A DNA stretch of 64,000 bases from Prosopocoilus inquinatus. Lineage: Eukaryota > Arthropoda > Insecta > Coleoptera > Lucanidae. The position numbers and the translations under genes were made by a program. Location: the NCBI GenBank assembly GCA_036172665.1, contig JAYKNF010000029.1:1-64000 (forward strand), in the 5' to 3' direction. Below the pieces are notes generated by a model. That model searched no databases. It had not been told where the DNA came from and was given only the letters and a program-made list of their open reading frames with translations. Positions 53,373 through 64,000 of this stretch are shown piece by piece. Each line of letters opens with the position of its first letter. Position 1 is the first letter of the stretch.

Positions 53373-56300
53373 CGATCCTTACTTATCTATCATGTTATTT
53401 GACGTTTGGATGTACTCCAGTAACCCTGACGTGAAATACGAAGTTCTCGGACGCAGCAGAACCTGGAAATAGTTTTAAACGAAACAACACGCATTAGCGT
53501 TGTTCCTGTGATGTATCTAATCGATCCTTACTCATCTATCATGTTATTTGACGTTTGGATGGACTCCAGTAACCCTGACGTGAGATACGAAGTTCTCGGA
53601 CGCAGCAGAAGCTGGAAATAGTTTTAAACGAAACAACACGCATTAGCGTTGTTCCTGTGATGTATCTAATCGATCCTTACTTATCTATCATGTTATTTGG
53701 CGTTTCGATGGACTCCAGTAGCTCTGATGTGAGATACGACGTTTTTTGAGGCAGCAGAAGCTGGAAATAGTTTTAAACGAAACAACACGCATTAGCGTTG
53801 TTCCTGTGATGTATCTACTCGATCCTTACTAATCTATCATGTTATTTGGCGTTTCGATGGACTCCAGTAGCTCTGATGTGAGATACGACGTTTTCGGACG
53901 CAGCAGAAGCTGGAAATAGTTTTAAACGAAACAACACGTATTAGCGTTGTTCCTGTTATGTATCTAATCGATCCTTACTCATCTATCATGTTATTTGACG
54001 TTTGGATGGACTCCAGTAACTCTGATGTGAGATACAAAGTTTTTGGACGCAGCAGAACCTGGAAATAGTTTTAAACGAAACAACACGCATTAGCGTTGTT
54101 CCTGTGATGTATCTAATCGATCCTTACTCATCTATCATGTTATTTGGCGTTTCGATGGACTCCAGTAGCTCTGATGTGAGATACGACGTTTTCTGAGGCA
54201 GCAGAAGCTGGAAATAGTTTTAAACGAAACAACACGCATTAGCGTTGTTCCTGTGATGTATCTAATAGATCCTTACTCATCTATCATGTTATTTGACGTT
54301 TGGATGAACTCCAGTAACCCTGACGTGAGATACGAAGTTCTGGGACGCAGCAGAACCTGGAAATAGTTTTAAACGAAACAACGCGCATTAGCGTTGTTCC
54401 TGTGATGTATCTAATCGATCCTTACTCATCTATCATGTTATTTGGCGTTTCGATGGACTCCAGTAACTTAGATGTGAGATACGAAGTTCTCGGACGCAGC
54501 TGAAGCTAGAAATAGTTTTAAACGAAACAACACGCATTAGCGTTGTTCCTGTGATGTATCTAATCGATACTTACTCATCTATCATGTTATTTGACGTTTC
54601 GATGGACTCCAGTAACTCTAATGTGAGAAACGAAATTTTCGGACGCAGCAGAAGCTGGAAATAGTTTTAAACGAAACAACACGCATTATCGTTGTTCCTG
54701 TGATGTATCTAATCGATCCTTACTCATCTAGCATGTTATTTGACGTTTGGATGGACTCCAGTAACTCTGATTTGAGATACAAAGTTTTTGGACGCAGCAG
54801 AAGCTGGAAATAATTTTGAACGAAACAACACCTATTAGCGTTGTTCCTGTGATGTATCTAATCGATCCTTACTCATCTATCATGTTATTTGACGTTTCGA
54901 TGGACTCCAGTAACTCTAATGTGAGATACGAAGTTCTCGGACGCAGCTGAAGCTGGAAATAGTTTTAAACGAAACAACACGCATTAGCGTTGTTCCTGTG
55001 ATGTATCTAATCGATCCTTACTTATCTATCATGTTATTTGACGTTTGGATGTACTCCAGTAACCCTGACGTGAAATACGAAGTTCTCGGACGCAGCAGAA
55101 CCTGGAAATAGTTTTAAACGAAACAACACGCATTAGCGTTGTTCCTGTGATGTATCTAATCGATCCTTACTCATCTATCATGTTATTTGACGTTTGGATG
55201 GACTCCAGTAACCCTGACGTGAGATACGAAGTTCTCGGACGCAGCAGAAGCTGGAAATAGTTTTAAACGAAACAACACGCATTAGCGTTGTTCCTGTGAT
55301 GTATCTAATCGATCCTTACTTATCTATCATGTTATTTGGCGTTTCGATGGACTCCAGTAGCTCTGATGTGAGATACGACGTTTTTTGAGGCAGCAGAAGC
55401 TGGAAATAGTTTTAAACGAAACAACACGCATTAGCGTTATTCCTGTGATGTATCTAATCGATCCTTACTCATCTATCATGTTATTTGGCGTTTCGATGGA
55501 CTCCAGTAGCTCTGATGTGAGATACGACGTTTTCGGACGCAGCAGAAGCTGGAAATAGTTTTAAACGAAACAACACGTATCAGCGTTGTTCCTGTGATGT
55601 ATCTAATCGATCCTTACTCATCTATCATGTTATTTGACGTTTGGATGGACTCCAGTAACTCTGATGTGAGATACAAAGTTTTTGGACGCAGCAGAAGCTG
55701 GAAATAGTTTTGAACGAAACAACACGTATTAGCGTTGTTCCTGTGATGTATCTAATCGATCCTTACTCATCTATCATGTTATTTGGCGTTTCGATGGACT
55801 CCAGTAACTTTGATGTGAGATACGAAGTTCTCGGACGCAGCTGAAGCTAGAAATAGTTTTAAACGAAACAACACGCATTAGGGTTGTTACTGTGATGTAT
55901 CTAATCGATCCTTACTTATCTATCATGTTATTTGACGTTTGGATGGACTCCAGTAAGTCTGATGTGAGATACAAAGTTTTTGGACGCAGCAGGAGCTGGA
56001 AATAGTTTTAAACGAAACAACACGTATTAGCGTTGTTCCTGTGCTGTATCTAATCGATCCTTACTCATATATCATGTTATTTGGCGTTTCGATGGACTCC
56101 AGTAGCTTTGATGTGAGATACGACGTTTTCGGACGCAGCAGAAGCTGGAAATAGTTTTAAACGAAACAACACGTATCAGCGTTGTTCCTGTGATGTATCT
56201 AATCGATCCTTACTCATCTATCATGTTATTTGACGTTTGGATGGACTCCAGTAACTCTGATGTGAGATACAAAGTTTTTGGACGCAGCAGAAGCTGGAAA

Positions 56301-59185
56301 TAGTTTTGAACGAAACAACACGTATTAGCGTTGTTCCTGTGATGTATCTAATAGATCCTTACTTAGCTACTATGTTATTTGAAGTTTGGATGGACTCCAG
56401 TAACTCTAATGTGAGATACGAAATTTTCGGACGCAGCAGAAGCTGGAAATAGTTTTAAACGAAACAACACGCATTAGCGTTGTTCCTGAGATGTATCTAA
56501 TCGATCCTTACTTATCTGTCATGTTATTTGACGTTTAGATGGACTCCAGTAACCCTGACGTGAGATACAAAGTTCTCGGACGCAGCAGAAGCTGGAAATA
56601 GTTTTAAACGAAACAACACGCATTAGCATTGTTCCTGTGATGTATCTAATCGATCCTTACTTATCTATCATGTTATTTGACGTTTGGATGGACTCCAGTA
56701 ACCCTGACGTGAGATACGAAGTTCTCGGGCGCAGCAGAAGCTGGAAATAGTTTTAAACGAAACAACACGTATTAGCGTTGTTCCTGTGATGTATCTAATC
56801 GATCCTTACTCATCTATCATGTTATTTGACGTTTGGATGGACTCCAGTAACTCTGATGTGAGATACAAAGTTTTTGGACGCAGCAGAAGCTGGAAATAGT
56901 TTTGAACGAAAGAACACGAATTAGCGTTGTTCCTGTGATGTATCTAATCGATCCTTACTCATCTATCATGTTATTTGGCGTTTCGATGGACTCCAGTAAC
57001 TTTGATGTGAGATACGAAGTTCTCGGACGCAGCTGAAGCTGGAAATAGTTTTAAACGAAACAACACGCATTAGCGTTGTTCCTGTGATGTATCTAATCGA
57101 TCCTTACTTATCTATCATGTTATTTGGGGTTCGATGGACTCCAGTAACTTAGATGTGAGATACGAAGTTCTCGGACGCAGCTGAAGCTAGAAATAGTTTT
57201 AAACGAAACAACACGCATTAGCGTTGTTCCTGTGATGTATCTAATCGATCCTTACTCATCTATCATGTTATTTGACGTTTCGATGGACTCCAGTAACTCT
57301 AATGTGAGAAACGAAATTTTCGGACGCAGCAGAAGCTGGAAATAGTTTTAAACGAAACAACACGCATTAGCGTTGTTCCTGTGATGTATCTAATCGATCC
57401 TTACTCATCTATCATATTATTTGGCGTTTCGATGGAATCCAGTAACTCTGATGTGAGATAAAAAGTTTTTTACGCAGCAGAAGCTGGAAATAGTTTTGAA
57501 TGAAACAACACGTATTAGCGTTGTTCCTGTGATGTATCTAATCGATCCTTACTCATCTATCATGTTATTTGGCGTTTTGATGGACTCCAGTAACTTTGAT
57601 GTGAGATACGAAGTTCTCGGACGCAGCTGAAGCTAGAAATAGTTTTAAACGAAACAACACGCATTAGCGTTGTTACTGTGATGTATCTAATCGATCCTTA
57701 CTTATCTATCATGTTATTTGACGTTTGGATGGACTCCAGTTAGTCTGATGTGAGATACAATGTTTTTGGACGCAGCAGGAGCTGGAAATAGTTTTAAACG
57801 AAACAACACGTATTAGCGTTGTTCCTGTGCTGTATCTAATCGATCCTTACTCATATATCATGTTATTTGGCGTTTCGATGGACTCCAGTAGCTCTGATGT
57901 GAGATACGACGTTTTCGGACGCAGCAGAAGCTGGAAATAGTTTTTAACGAAACAACACGTATTAGCGTTGTTCCTGTGCTGTATCTAATCGATCCTTACT
58001 CATCTATCATGTTATTTGACGTTTCGATGGACTCCAGTAACTCTAATGTGAGATACGAAATTTTCGGACGTAGCAGAAGCTGGAAATAGTTTTAAACGAA
58101 ACAACACGCATTAGCGTTGTTCCTGTGATGTATCTAATCGATCCTTACTTATCTATCATGTTATTTGACGTTTGGATGGACTCCAGTAACCCTGACGTGA
58201 TATACGAAGTTCTCGGACGCAGCAGAAGCTGGAAATAATTTTAAACGAAACAACACGTATTAGCGTTGTTCCTGTGATGTATCTAATCGATCCTTACTCA
58301 TCTATCATGTTATTTGACGTTTGGATGGACTCCAGTAACTCTGATGTGAGATACAAAGTTTTTGGACGCAGCAGAAGCTGGAAATAGTTTTGAACGAAAC
58401 AACACGTATTAGCGTTGTTCCTGTGATGTATCTAATCGATACTTACTCATCTATCATGTTATTTGGCGTTTCGATGGACTCCAGTAACTTTGATGTGAGA
58501 TACGAAGTTCTCGGACGCAGCTGAAGCTGGAAATAGTTTTAAATGAAACAACACGTATTAGCGTTGTTCCTGTGATGTATCTAAACGATCCTTACTTATC
58601 TAACATGTTATTTGACGTTTGGATGGACTCCAGTAAGTCTGATGTGAGATACAAAGTTTTTGGACGCAGCAGGAGCTGGAAATAGTTTTGAACGAAACAA
58701 CACGTATTAGCGTTGTTCCTGTGATGTATCTAATCGATCCTTACTCATCTATCATGTTATTTGGCGTTTCGATGGACTCCAGTAGCTCTGATGTGAGATA
58801 CGACGTTTTCGGACGCAGCAGAAGCTGGAAATAGTTTTAAACGAAACAACACGTGTTAGCGTTGTTCCTGTGATGTATCTAATCGATCCTTACTCATCTA
58901 TCATGTTATTTGACGTTTGGATGGACTCCAGTAACCCTGACGTGAGATACGAAGTTCTCGGACGCAGCAGAAGCTGGAAATAGTTTTAAACGAAACAACA
59001 CGTATTAGCGTTGTTCCTGTGATGTATCTAATCGATCCTTACTCATCTATGATGTTATTTGACGTTTAGATGGGCTCCAGTAACTCTGATGTGAGATACG
59101 AAATTTTCGGACGCAGCAGAAGCTGGAAATAGTTTTGAACGAAACAACACGTATTAGCGTTGTTACTGTGATGTATCTAATCGAT
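53373..59185 (+). repeat. 46-monomer HOR, copy 6, truncated at both ends (about 39 monomers)
   Basis: Colinear with copy 1 at a constant shift of 33370 bp: CGTTTTTTGA at 53740 and 55379, GATGGAATCC at 57431. The entry point lies between 53373 and 53389, where CTAAACGATCC of an L-like monomer passes into the GGATGTACTCC monomer of the HOR. The exit is near 59185, before the CCTGACTCATC monomer. It lacks some changes shared by copies 1, 2 and 5, such as TTACTGATC (here TTACTCATC near 55766), which suggests it split off earlier. Confidence 0.87.
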
Positions 59186-60032
59186 CCTTACTCATCTATC
59201 ATGTTATTTGACGTTTGGATGGACTCCAGTAACTCTGATGTGAGATGTCTTTGGACGCAGCAGAAGCTGGAAATAGTTTTAAACGAAACAACACGCATTG
59301 GCGTTGTTCCTGTGATGTATCTAATCGATCCTTACTCATCTATCATGTTATTTGACGTTTCGATGGACTCCAGTAACTCTAATGTGAGATACGAAATTTT
59401 CGGACGCAGCAGAAGCTGGAAATAGTTTTAAACGAAACAACACGCATTAGCGTTGTTCCTGTGATGTATCTAATCGATCCTTACTCATCTATCATGTTAT
59501 TTGGCGTTTGCATGGACTCCAGTAACCCTGACGTGAGATACGAAGTTCTCGGATGCAGCAGAAGCTGGAAATAGTTTTAAACGAAACAACACGCATTAGC
59601 GTTGTTCCTGTGATGTATCTAATCGATCCTTACTCATCTATCATGTTATTTGGCGTTTCGATGGACTCCAGTAACTTTGATGTGAGATACGAAGTTCTCG
59701 GACGCAGCTGAAGCTGGAAATAGTTTTAAATGAAACAACACGTATTAGCGTCGTTCCTGTGATGTATCTAAGCGATCCTTACTTATCTAACATGTTATTT
59801 GACGTTTGGATGGACTCCAGTAAGTCTGATGTGAGATACAAAGTTTTTGGACGCAGCAGGAGCTGGAAATAGTTTTAAACGAAACAACACGTATTAGCGT
59901 TGTTCCTGTGCTGTATCTAATCGATCCTTACACATATATCATGTTATTTGGCGTTTCGATGGACTCCAGTAGCTCTGATGTGAGATACGACGTTTTCGGA
60001 CGCAGCAGAAGCTGGAAATAGTTTTAAACGAA
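59186..60032 (+). repeat. L-type monomers following HOR copy 6
   Basis: About six monomers. The last three resemble 4.16-4.62 kb: both have an AGCGTCGTTCC monomer followed by one with CTTACACATAT, 55414 bp apart. That is the same shift as for the sequence that follows, so colinearity with the L block begins before 60033. Confidence 0.75.
59240..59258 (+). repeat. 144-bp monomer: five-base deletion
   Basis: GTGAGATGTCTTTGG stands where relatives read GTGAGATACAAAGTCTTTGG (for example near 62665). This is the largest indel within a monomer in the window. It shifts the local reading frame and creates a chance 96-codon open frame. Confidence 0.85.
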
Positions 60033-62154
60033 ACAACACGCATTAGCGTTGTTCCTGTGATGTTTCTAATCGATCCTTACTCATCTATCATGTTATTTGA
60101 CGTTTGGATGAACTCCAGTAACCCTGACGTGAGATACGAAGTTCTCGGACGCAGCAGAACCTGGAAATAGTTTTAAACGAAAAAACACGCATTAGCGTTG
60201 TTCCTGTGATGTATCTAATCGATCCTTACTCATCTATCATGTTATTTGGCGTTTCGATGGACTCCAGTAGCTCTGATGTGAGATACGACGTTTTCTGAGG
60301 CAGCAGAAGCTGGAAATAGTTTTAAACGAAACAACACGCATTAGCGTTGTTCCTGTGATGTATCTAATCGATCCTTACTCATCTATCATGTTATTTGACG
60401 TTTCGATGGACTCCAGTAACTCTAATGTGAGAAACGAAATTTTCGGACGCAGCAGAAGCTGGAAATAGTTTTAAACGAAACAACACGCATTAGCGTTGTT
60501 CCTGTGATATATCTAATCGATCCTTACTTATCTATCATGTTATTTGACATTTGGATGGACTCCAGTAACCCTGACGTGAGATACGAAGTTCTCGGACGCA
60601 GCAGAACCTGGAAATAGTTTTAAACGAAACAACACGCACTAGCGTTGTTCCTGTGATGTATCTAATCGATCCTTACTTATCTATCATGTTATTTGACATT
60701 TGGATGGACTCCAGTAACTTAGATGTGAGATACGATTTTCTCGGACGCAGCTGAAGCTAGAAATAGTTTTAAACGAAACAACACGCATTAGCGATGTTCC
60801 TGCGTAGTATCTAATCGATCCTTACTTATCTATCATGTTATTTGACATTTCGATGGACTCCAGTAGCTCTGATGTGATATACGACGTTTTCGGACGCAGC
60901 AGCAGCTGGAAATAGTTTTAAACGAAACAACACATATTAGCGTTGTTCCTGTGATGTATCTAATCGATCCTTACTCATCTATCATGTTATTTGACGTTTG
61001 GACGGACTCCAGTAACCCTGATGTGATATACAAAGTTATCGGACGCAGCAGAAGCTGGAAATAGTTTTGAACGAAACAACACGTATTAGCGTTGTTCCTG
61101 TGCTGTATCTAATCGATCCATACTTATCTATCATGTTATTTGACGTTACGATGGACTCCAGTAACTCTGATGTGAGATACGACGTTTTCGGACGCAGCAG
61201 AAGCTGGAAATAGTTTTAAACGAAACAACACGTATTAGCGTTGTTCCTGTGATGTATCTAATCGATCCTTACTCATCTATCATGTTATTTGACGTTTGGA
61301 TGGACTCCAGTAACTCTGATGAGAGACACAAAGATTTCGGACGCAGCAGAAGCTGGAAATAGTTTTGAACGAAACAACACGTATTAGCGTTGTTCCTGTG
61401 ATGTATCTAATCGATCCTTACTCATCTATCATGTTATTTGACGTTTGGATGAACTCCAGTAACTCTGATGAGAGGCACAAAGATTTCGGACGCAGCAGAA
61501 GCTGGAAATAGTTTTAAACGAAACAACACGTATTAGCGTTTTTCCTGTGCTGTATCTAGTCGATCCCTACTCATATATCATGCTACTTGGCGTTTCGATG
61601 GACTCCAGTACCTCTGATGTGAGATACGACGTTTTCGGACGCAGCAGAAGCTGGAAATAGTTTTAAATGAAACAACACGTATTAGCGTTGTTCCTGTGAT
61701 GTATCTAATCGATCCTTACTCATCTATCATGTTATTTGGCGTTTCGATGGACTCCAGTAGCTCTGATGTGAGATACGACGTTTTCTGAGGCAGCAGAAGC
61801 TGGAAATAGTTTTAAAAGAAACAACACGCATTAGCGTTGTTCCTGTGATGTATCTAATCGATCCTTACTCATCTATCATGTTATTTGACGTTTCGATGGA
61901 CTCCAGTAACCCTGACGTGAGATACGAAGTTCTAGGACGCAGCAGAACCTGGAAATAGTTTTAAACGAAACAACACCCATTAGCGTTGTTCCTGTGATGT
62001 ATCTAATCGATCCTTACTCATCTATCATGTTATTTGGCGTTTCGATGGACTCCAGTAACTTTGATGTGAGATACGAAGTTCTCGGACGCAGCTGAAGCTG
62101 GAAATAGTTTTAAATGAAACAACACGTATTAGCGTTGTTCCTGTGATGTATCTA
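60033..62154 (+). repeat. L block, copy 3 (partial)
   Basis: The L landmarks reappear in order: TGTTTCT, TGCGTAGTATC, the two G-type monomers, TAAAAGAAAC near 61814 and ACCCATTAGC at 61975. The last two belong only to copy 1, so this segment pairs with copy 1. Relative to copy 1, one E-type monomer is missing near 61.66 kb, changing the shift from 60032 to 59884. Colinearity ends near 62154. Confidence 0.88.
60670..60712 (+). repeat. Conversion-like patch in an L monomer
   Basis: This monomer has the diagnostic tail of its L counterparts (AACTTAGATGTG), but its middle reads TTACTTATC and TTGACATTTGG like the monomer just upstream, instead of TTACTCATC and TTGGCGTTTCG as at about 640-675 and 5260-5290. 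Four linked differences change together while the flanks and monomer count stay unchanged. Confidence 0.72.
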
Positions 62155-64000
62155 AACGATCCCTACTTATCTAACATGTTATTTGACGTTTGGATGGACT
62201 CCAGTAACCCTGACGTGAGATACGAAGTTCTCGGACGCAGCAGAAGCTGGAAATAGTTTTAAACGAAACAACACGTATTAGCGTTGTTCCTGTGATGTAT
62301 CTAATCGATCCTTACTCATCTATCATGTTATTTGACGTTTGGATGGACTCCAGTAACTCTGATGTGAGATACAGTCTTTGGACGCAGCAGAAGCTGGAAA
62401 TAGTTTTGAACGAAACAACACGTATTAGCGTTGTTCCTGTGATGTATCTAATCGATCCTTACTTAGCTACTATGTTATTTGACGTTTCGATGGACTCCAG
62501 TAACTCTAATGTGAGATACGAAATTTTCGGACGCAGCAGAAGCTGGAAATAGTTTTAAACGAAACAACACGCATTAGCGTTGTTCCTGTGATGTATCTAA
62601 CCGATCCTTACTCATCTATCATGTTATTTGACGTTTGGATGGACTCCAGTAACTCTGATGTGAGATACAAAGTCTTTGGACGCAGCAGAAGCTGGAAATA
62701 GTTTTGAACGAAACAACACGTATTAGCGTTGTTCCTGTGATGTATCTAATCGATCCTTACTCATCTATCATGTTATTTGACGTTTGGATGGACTCCAGTA
62801 ACCCTGACGTGAGATACGAAGTTCGCGGACGCAGCAGAAGCTGGAAATAGTATTAAACGAAACAACACGCATTAGCGTTGTTCCTGTGATGTATCTAATC
62901 GATCCTTACTCATCTATCATGTTATTTGACGTTTGGATGGACTCCAGTAACTCTGATGTGAGATACAAAGTCTTTGGACGCAGCAGAAGCTGGAAATAGT
63001 TTTGAACGAAACAACACGTATTAGCGTTGTTCCTGTGCTGTATCTAATCGATCCTTACTCATATATCATGTTATTTGGCGTTTCGATGGACTCCAGTAGC
63101 TCTGATGTGAGATACGACGTTTTCGGACGCAGCAGAAGCTGGAAATAGTTTTAAACGAAACAACACGTATTAGCGTTGTTCCTGTGATGTATCTAATCGA
63201 TCCTTACTCATCTATCATGTTATTTGACGTTTCGATGGACTCCAGTAACTCTAATGTGAGATACGAAATTTTCGGACGCAGCAGAAGCTGGAAATAGTTT
63301 TAAACGAAACAACACGCATTAGCGTTGTTCCTGTGATGTATCTAATCGATCCTTACTTATCTATCATGTTATTTGACGTTTGGATGGACTCCAGTAACCC
63401 TGACGTGAGATACGAAGTTCTCGGACGCAGCAGAAGCTGGAAATAGTTTTAAACGAAACAACACGTATTAGCGTTGTTCCTGTGATGTATCTAATCGATC
63501 CTTACTCATCTATCATGTTATTTGACGTTTGGATGGACTCCAGTAACTCTGATGTGAGATACAAAGTTTTTGGACGCAGCAGAAGCTGGAAATAGTTTTG
63601 AACGAAACAACACGTATTAGCGTTGTTCCTGTGATGTATCTAATCGATCCTTACTTAGCTACTATGTTATTTGACGTTTCGATGGACTCCAGTAACTCTA
63701 ATGTGAGATACGAAATTTTCGGACGCAGCAGAAGCTGGAAATAGTTTTAAACGAAACAACACGCATTAGCGTTGTTCCTGTGATGTATCTAATCGATCCT
63801 TACTCACCTATCATGTTATTTGGCGTTTGGATGGACTCCAGTAACCCTGACGTGAGATACGAAGTTCTCGGAGGCAGCAGAAGCTGGAAATAGTTTTAAA
63901 CGAAACAACACGTATTAGCGTTGTTCCTGTGATGTATCTAATCGATCCTTACTCATCTATCATGTTATTTGGCGTTTCGATGGACTCCAGTATCTCTGAT
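62155..64000 (+). repeat. Right-edge mixed monomers
   Basis: About twelve monomers with no HOR period visible in the window. The first resembles the CTAAACGATC monomer at 3311. A C-D-A-B run occurs at about 63.0-63.6 kb, followed by D and A. Some monomers carry private changes (GTTCGCGGACG near 62822, GGAGGCAGCAG near 63870). The array continues past the window end. Confidence 0.75.
62364..62382 (+). repeat. 147-bp monomer: two-base deletion
   Basis: GAGATACAGTCTTTGG replaces GAGATACAAAGTCTTTGG. Like the five-base deletion near 59245, it lies just before the GTCTTTGG variant and creates a chance 86-codon open frame. Confidence 0.83.

Larger units (their letters stand above)
1..64000 (+). repeat. 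149-bp satellite DNA array filling the whole window
   Basis: The word CAACACGCA starts at 2, 151, 300 and 449, giving a 149-bp period that holds, with a handful of 1-5 bp indels, to the last base. All units face the same way. About 429 monomers are present and there is no unique sequence, transposon or gene between them. Both edges cut a monomer, so the true array is longer. The unit is close to the length of DNA wrapped on one nucleosome, as in many centromeric satellites. A centromeric or pericentromeric location is inferred from size and HOR structure only. I do not recognise the family. Confidence 0.98.

Noticed and set aside
59135..59425. 96-codon plus-strand open frame
   Set aside because: It begins at TTG and bridges two monomers only because a five-base deletion near 59245 shifts the frame. 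The translated text is the same satellite read twice. No promoter or domain is visible.
62292..62552. 86-codon plus-strand open frame
   Set aside because: It begins at GTG and depends on a two-base deletion near 62372. It is satellite sequence, with the same translated motif as the 96-codon frame.
1..64000. A frame of about 47 codons open through most monomers (ending at the TAG of GGAAATAGTT), as a possible small peptide
   Set aside because: A stretch this long is expected by chance across six frames. Many C monomers break it with TTTTCTGAGG or TTTTTTGAGG, the 24061-type monomers break it at GATAAAAAG, and 149 is not a multiple of three, so the frame does not continue into the next monomer.
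1..64000. CRISPR array, because of regularly spaced repeats
   Set aside because: There are no short repeats separated by unique spacers. The full 149-bp unit is repeated with graded variation, and there are no cas genes.
1..64000. Inverted or mirrored arrangement of the two L blocks
   Set aside because: The matching segments at the two ends are in the same orientation. No strand switch was seen anywhere in the array.

Overview
The whole 64 kb window is one uninterrupted head-to-tail satellite DNA array. The basic unit is a 149-bp monomer (about 42% GC by my hand count of one monomer), repeated about 429 times in a single orientation. The window starts and ends inside a monomer, so the array runs past both edges. 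I see no protein-coding gene, RNA gene, transposable element, CRISPR array or unique spacer. The longest open frames are 66-96 codons, lie inside the repeat, and all begin at TTG or GTG rather than ATG. An array of this size with layered higher-order repeats (HORs) is typical of eukaryotic centromeric or pericentromeric heterochromatin. I do not recognise the monomer and cannot name the organism. CpG is not depleted (9 CpG in one typical monomer, about 1.35 times expectation), which argues weakly against a heavily methylated vertebrate or plant genome.

The monomers fall into recurring subtypes, defined by the bases after the shared word CTCCAGTA. The labels are mine: A (accctgacgtg), B (actctgatgtg, then acaaagttttt), C (gctctgatgtg, then acgacgtttt), D (actctaatgtg), E (actttgatgtg or acttagatgtg, then cagctgaag), F (agtctgatgtg, then cagcagg) and G (actctgatgagagacac). 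A six-monomer order C-D-A-B-E-F (894 bp) recurs at 12.8-13.7 kb and 24.4-25.3 kb and may be an older HOR.

Layout. 1-6437: a 31-monomer unit (4618 bp) and part of a second copy ('L block'). 6438-7969: mixed monomers. 7970-17430: a 16-monomer HOR (2384 bp) in two adjacent copies and one displaced partial copy, split by a 20-monomer block at 12.4-15.3 kb. 17431-19524: a 13-monomer derivative. 19525-48572: five consecutive copies of a 46-monomer HOR (6852 bp); copies 1, 2 and 5 are full length, copy 3 has lost 20 monomers and copy 4 has lost 15. 46630-51397: a separate 16-monomer tandem duplication made from the HOR end. 51398-53372: monomers colinear with the L block. 53373-59185: a sixth, 5'-truncated 46-mer copy. 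59186-64000: L-type sequence again, including 60033-62154, which parallels position 1 onward. Young, nearly identical HOR copies therefore sit between older flanks that resemble each other.

I infer that the array evolved by in-register unequal exchange between misaligned monomers, with short conversion-like patches. Almost every spacing I measured between marker variants is an exact multiple of 149 bp once a few identifiable 1-5 bp indels are counted. Spacings and positions come from reading by eye; block boundaries given only by variant content are accurate to about one monomer. Identity percentages and family assignment need computation.
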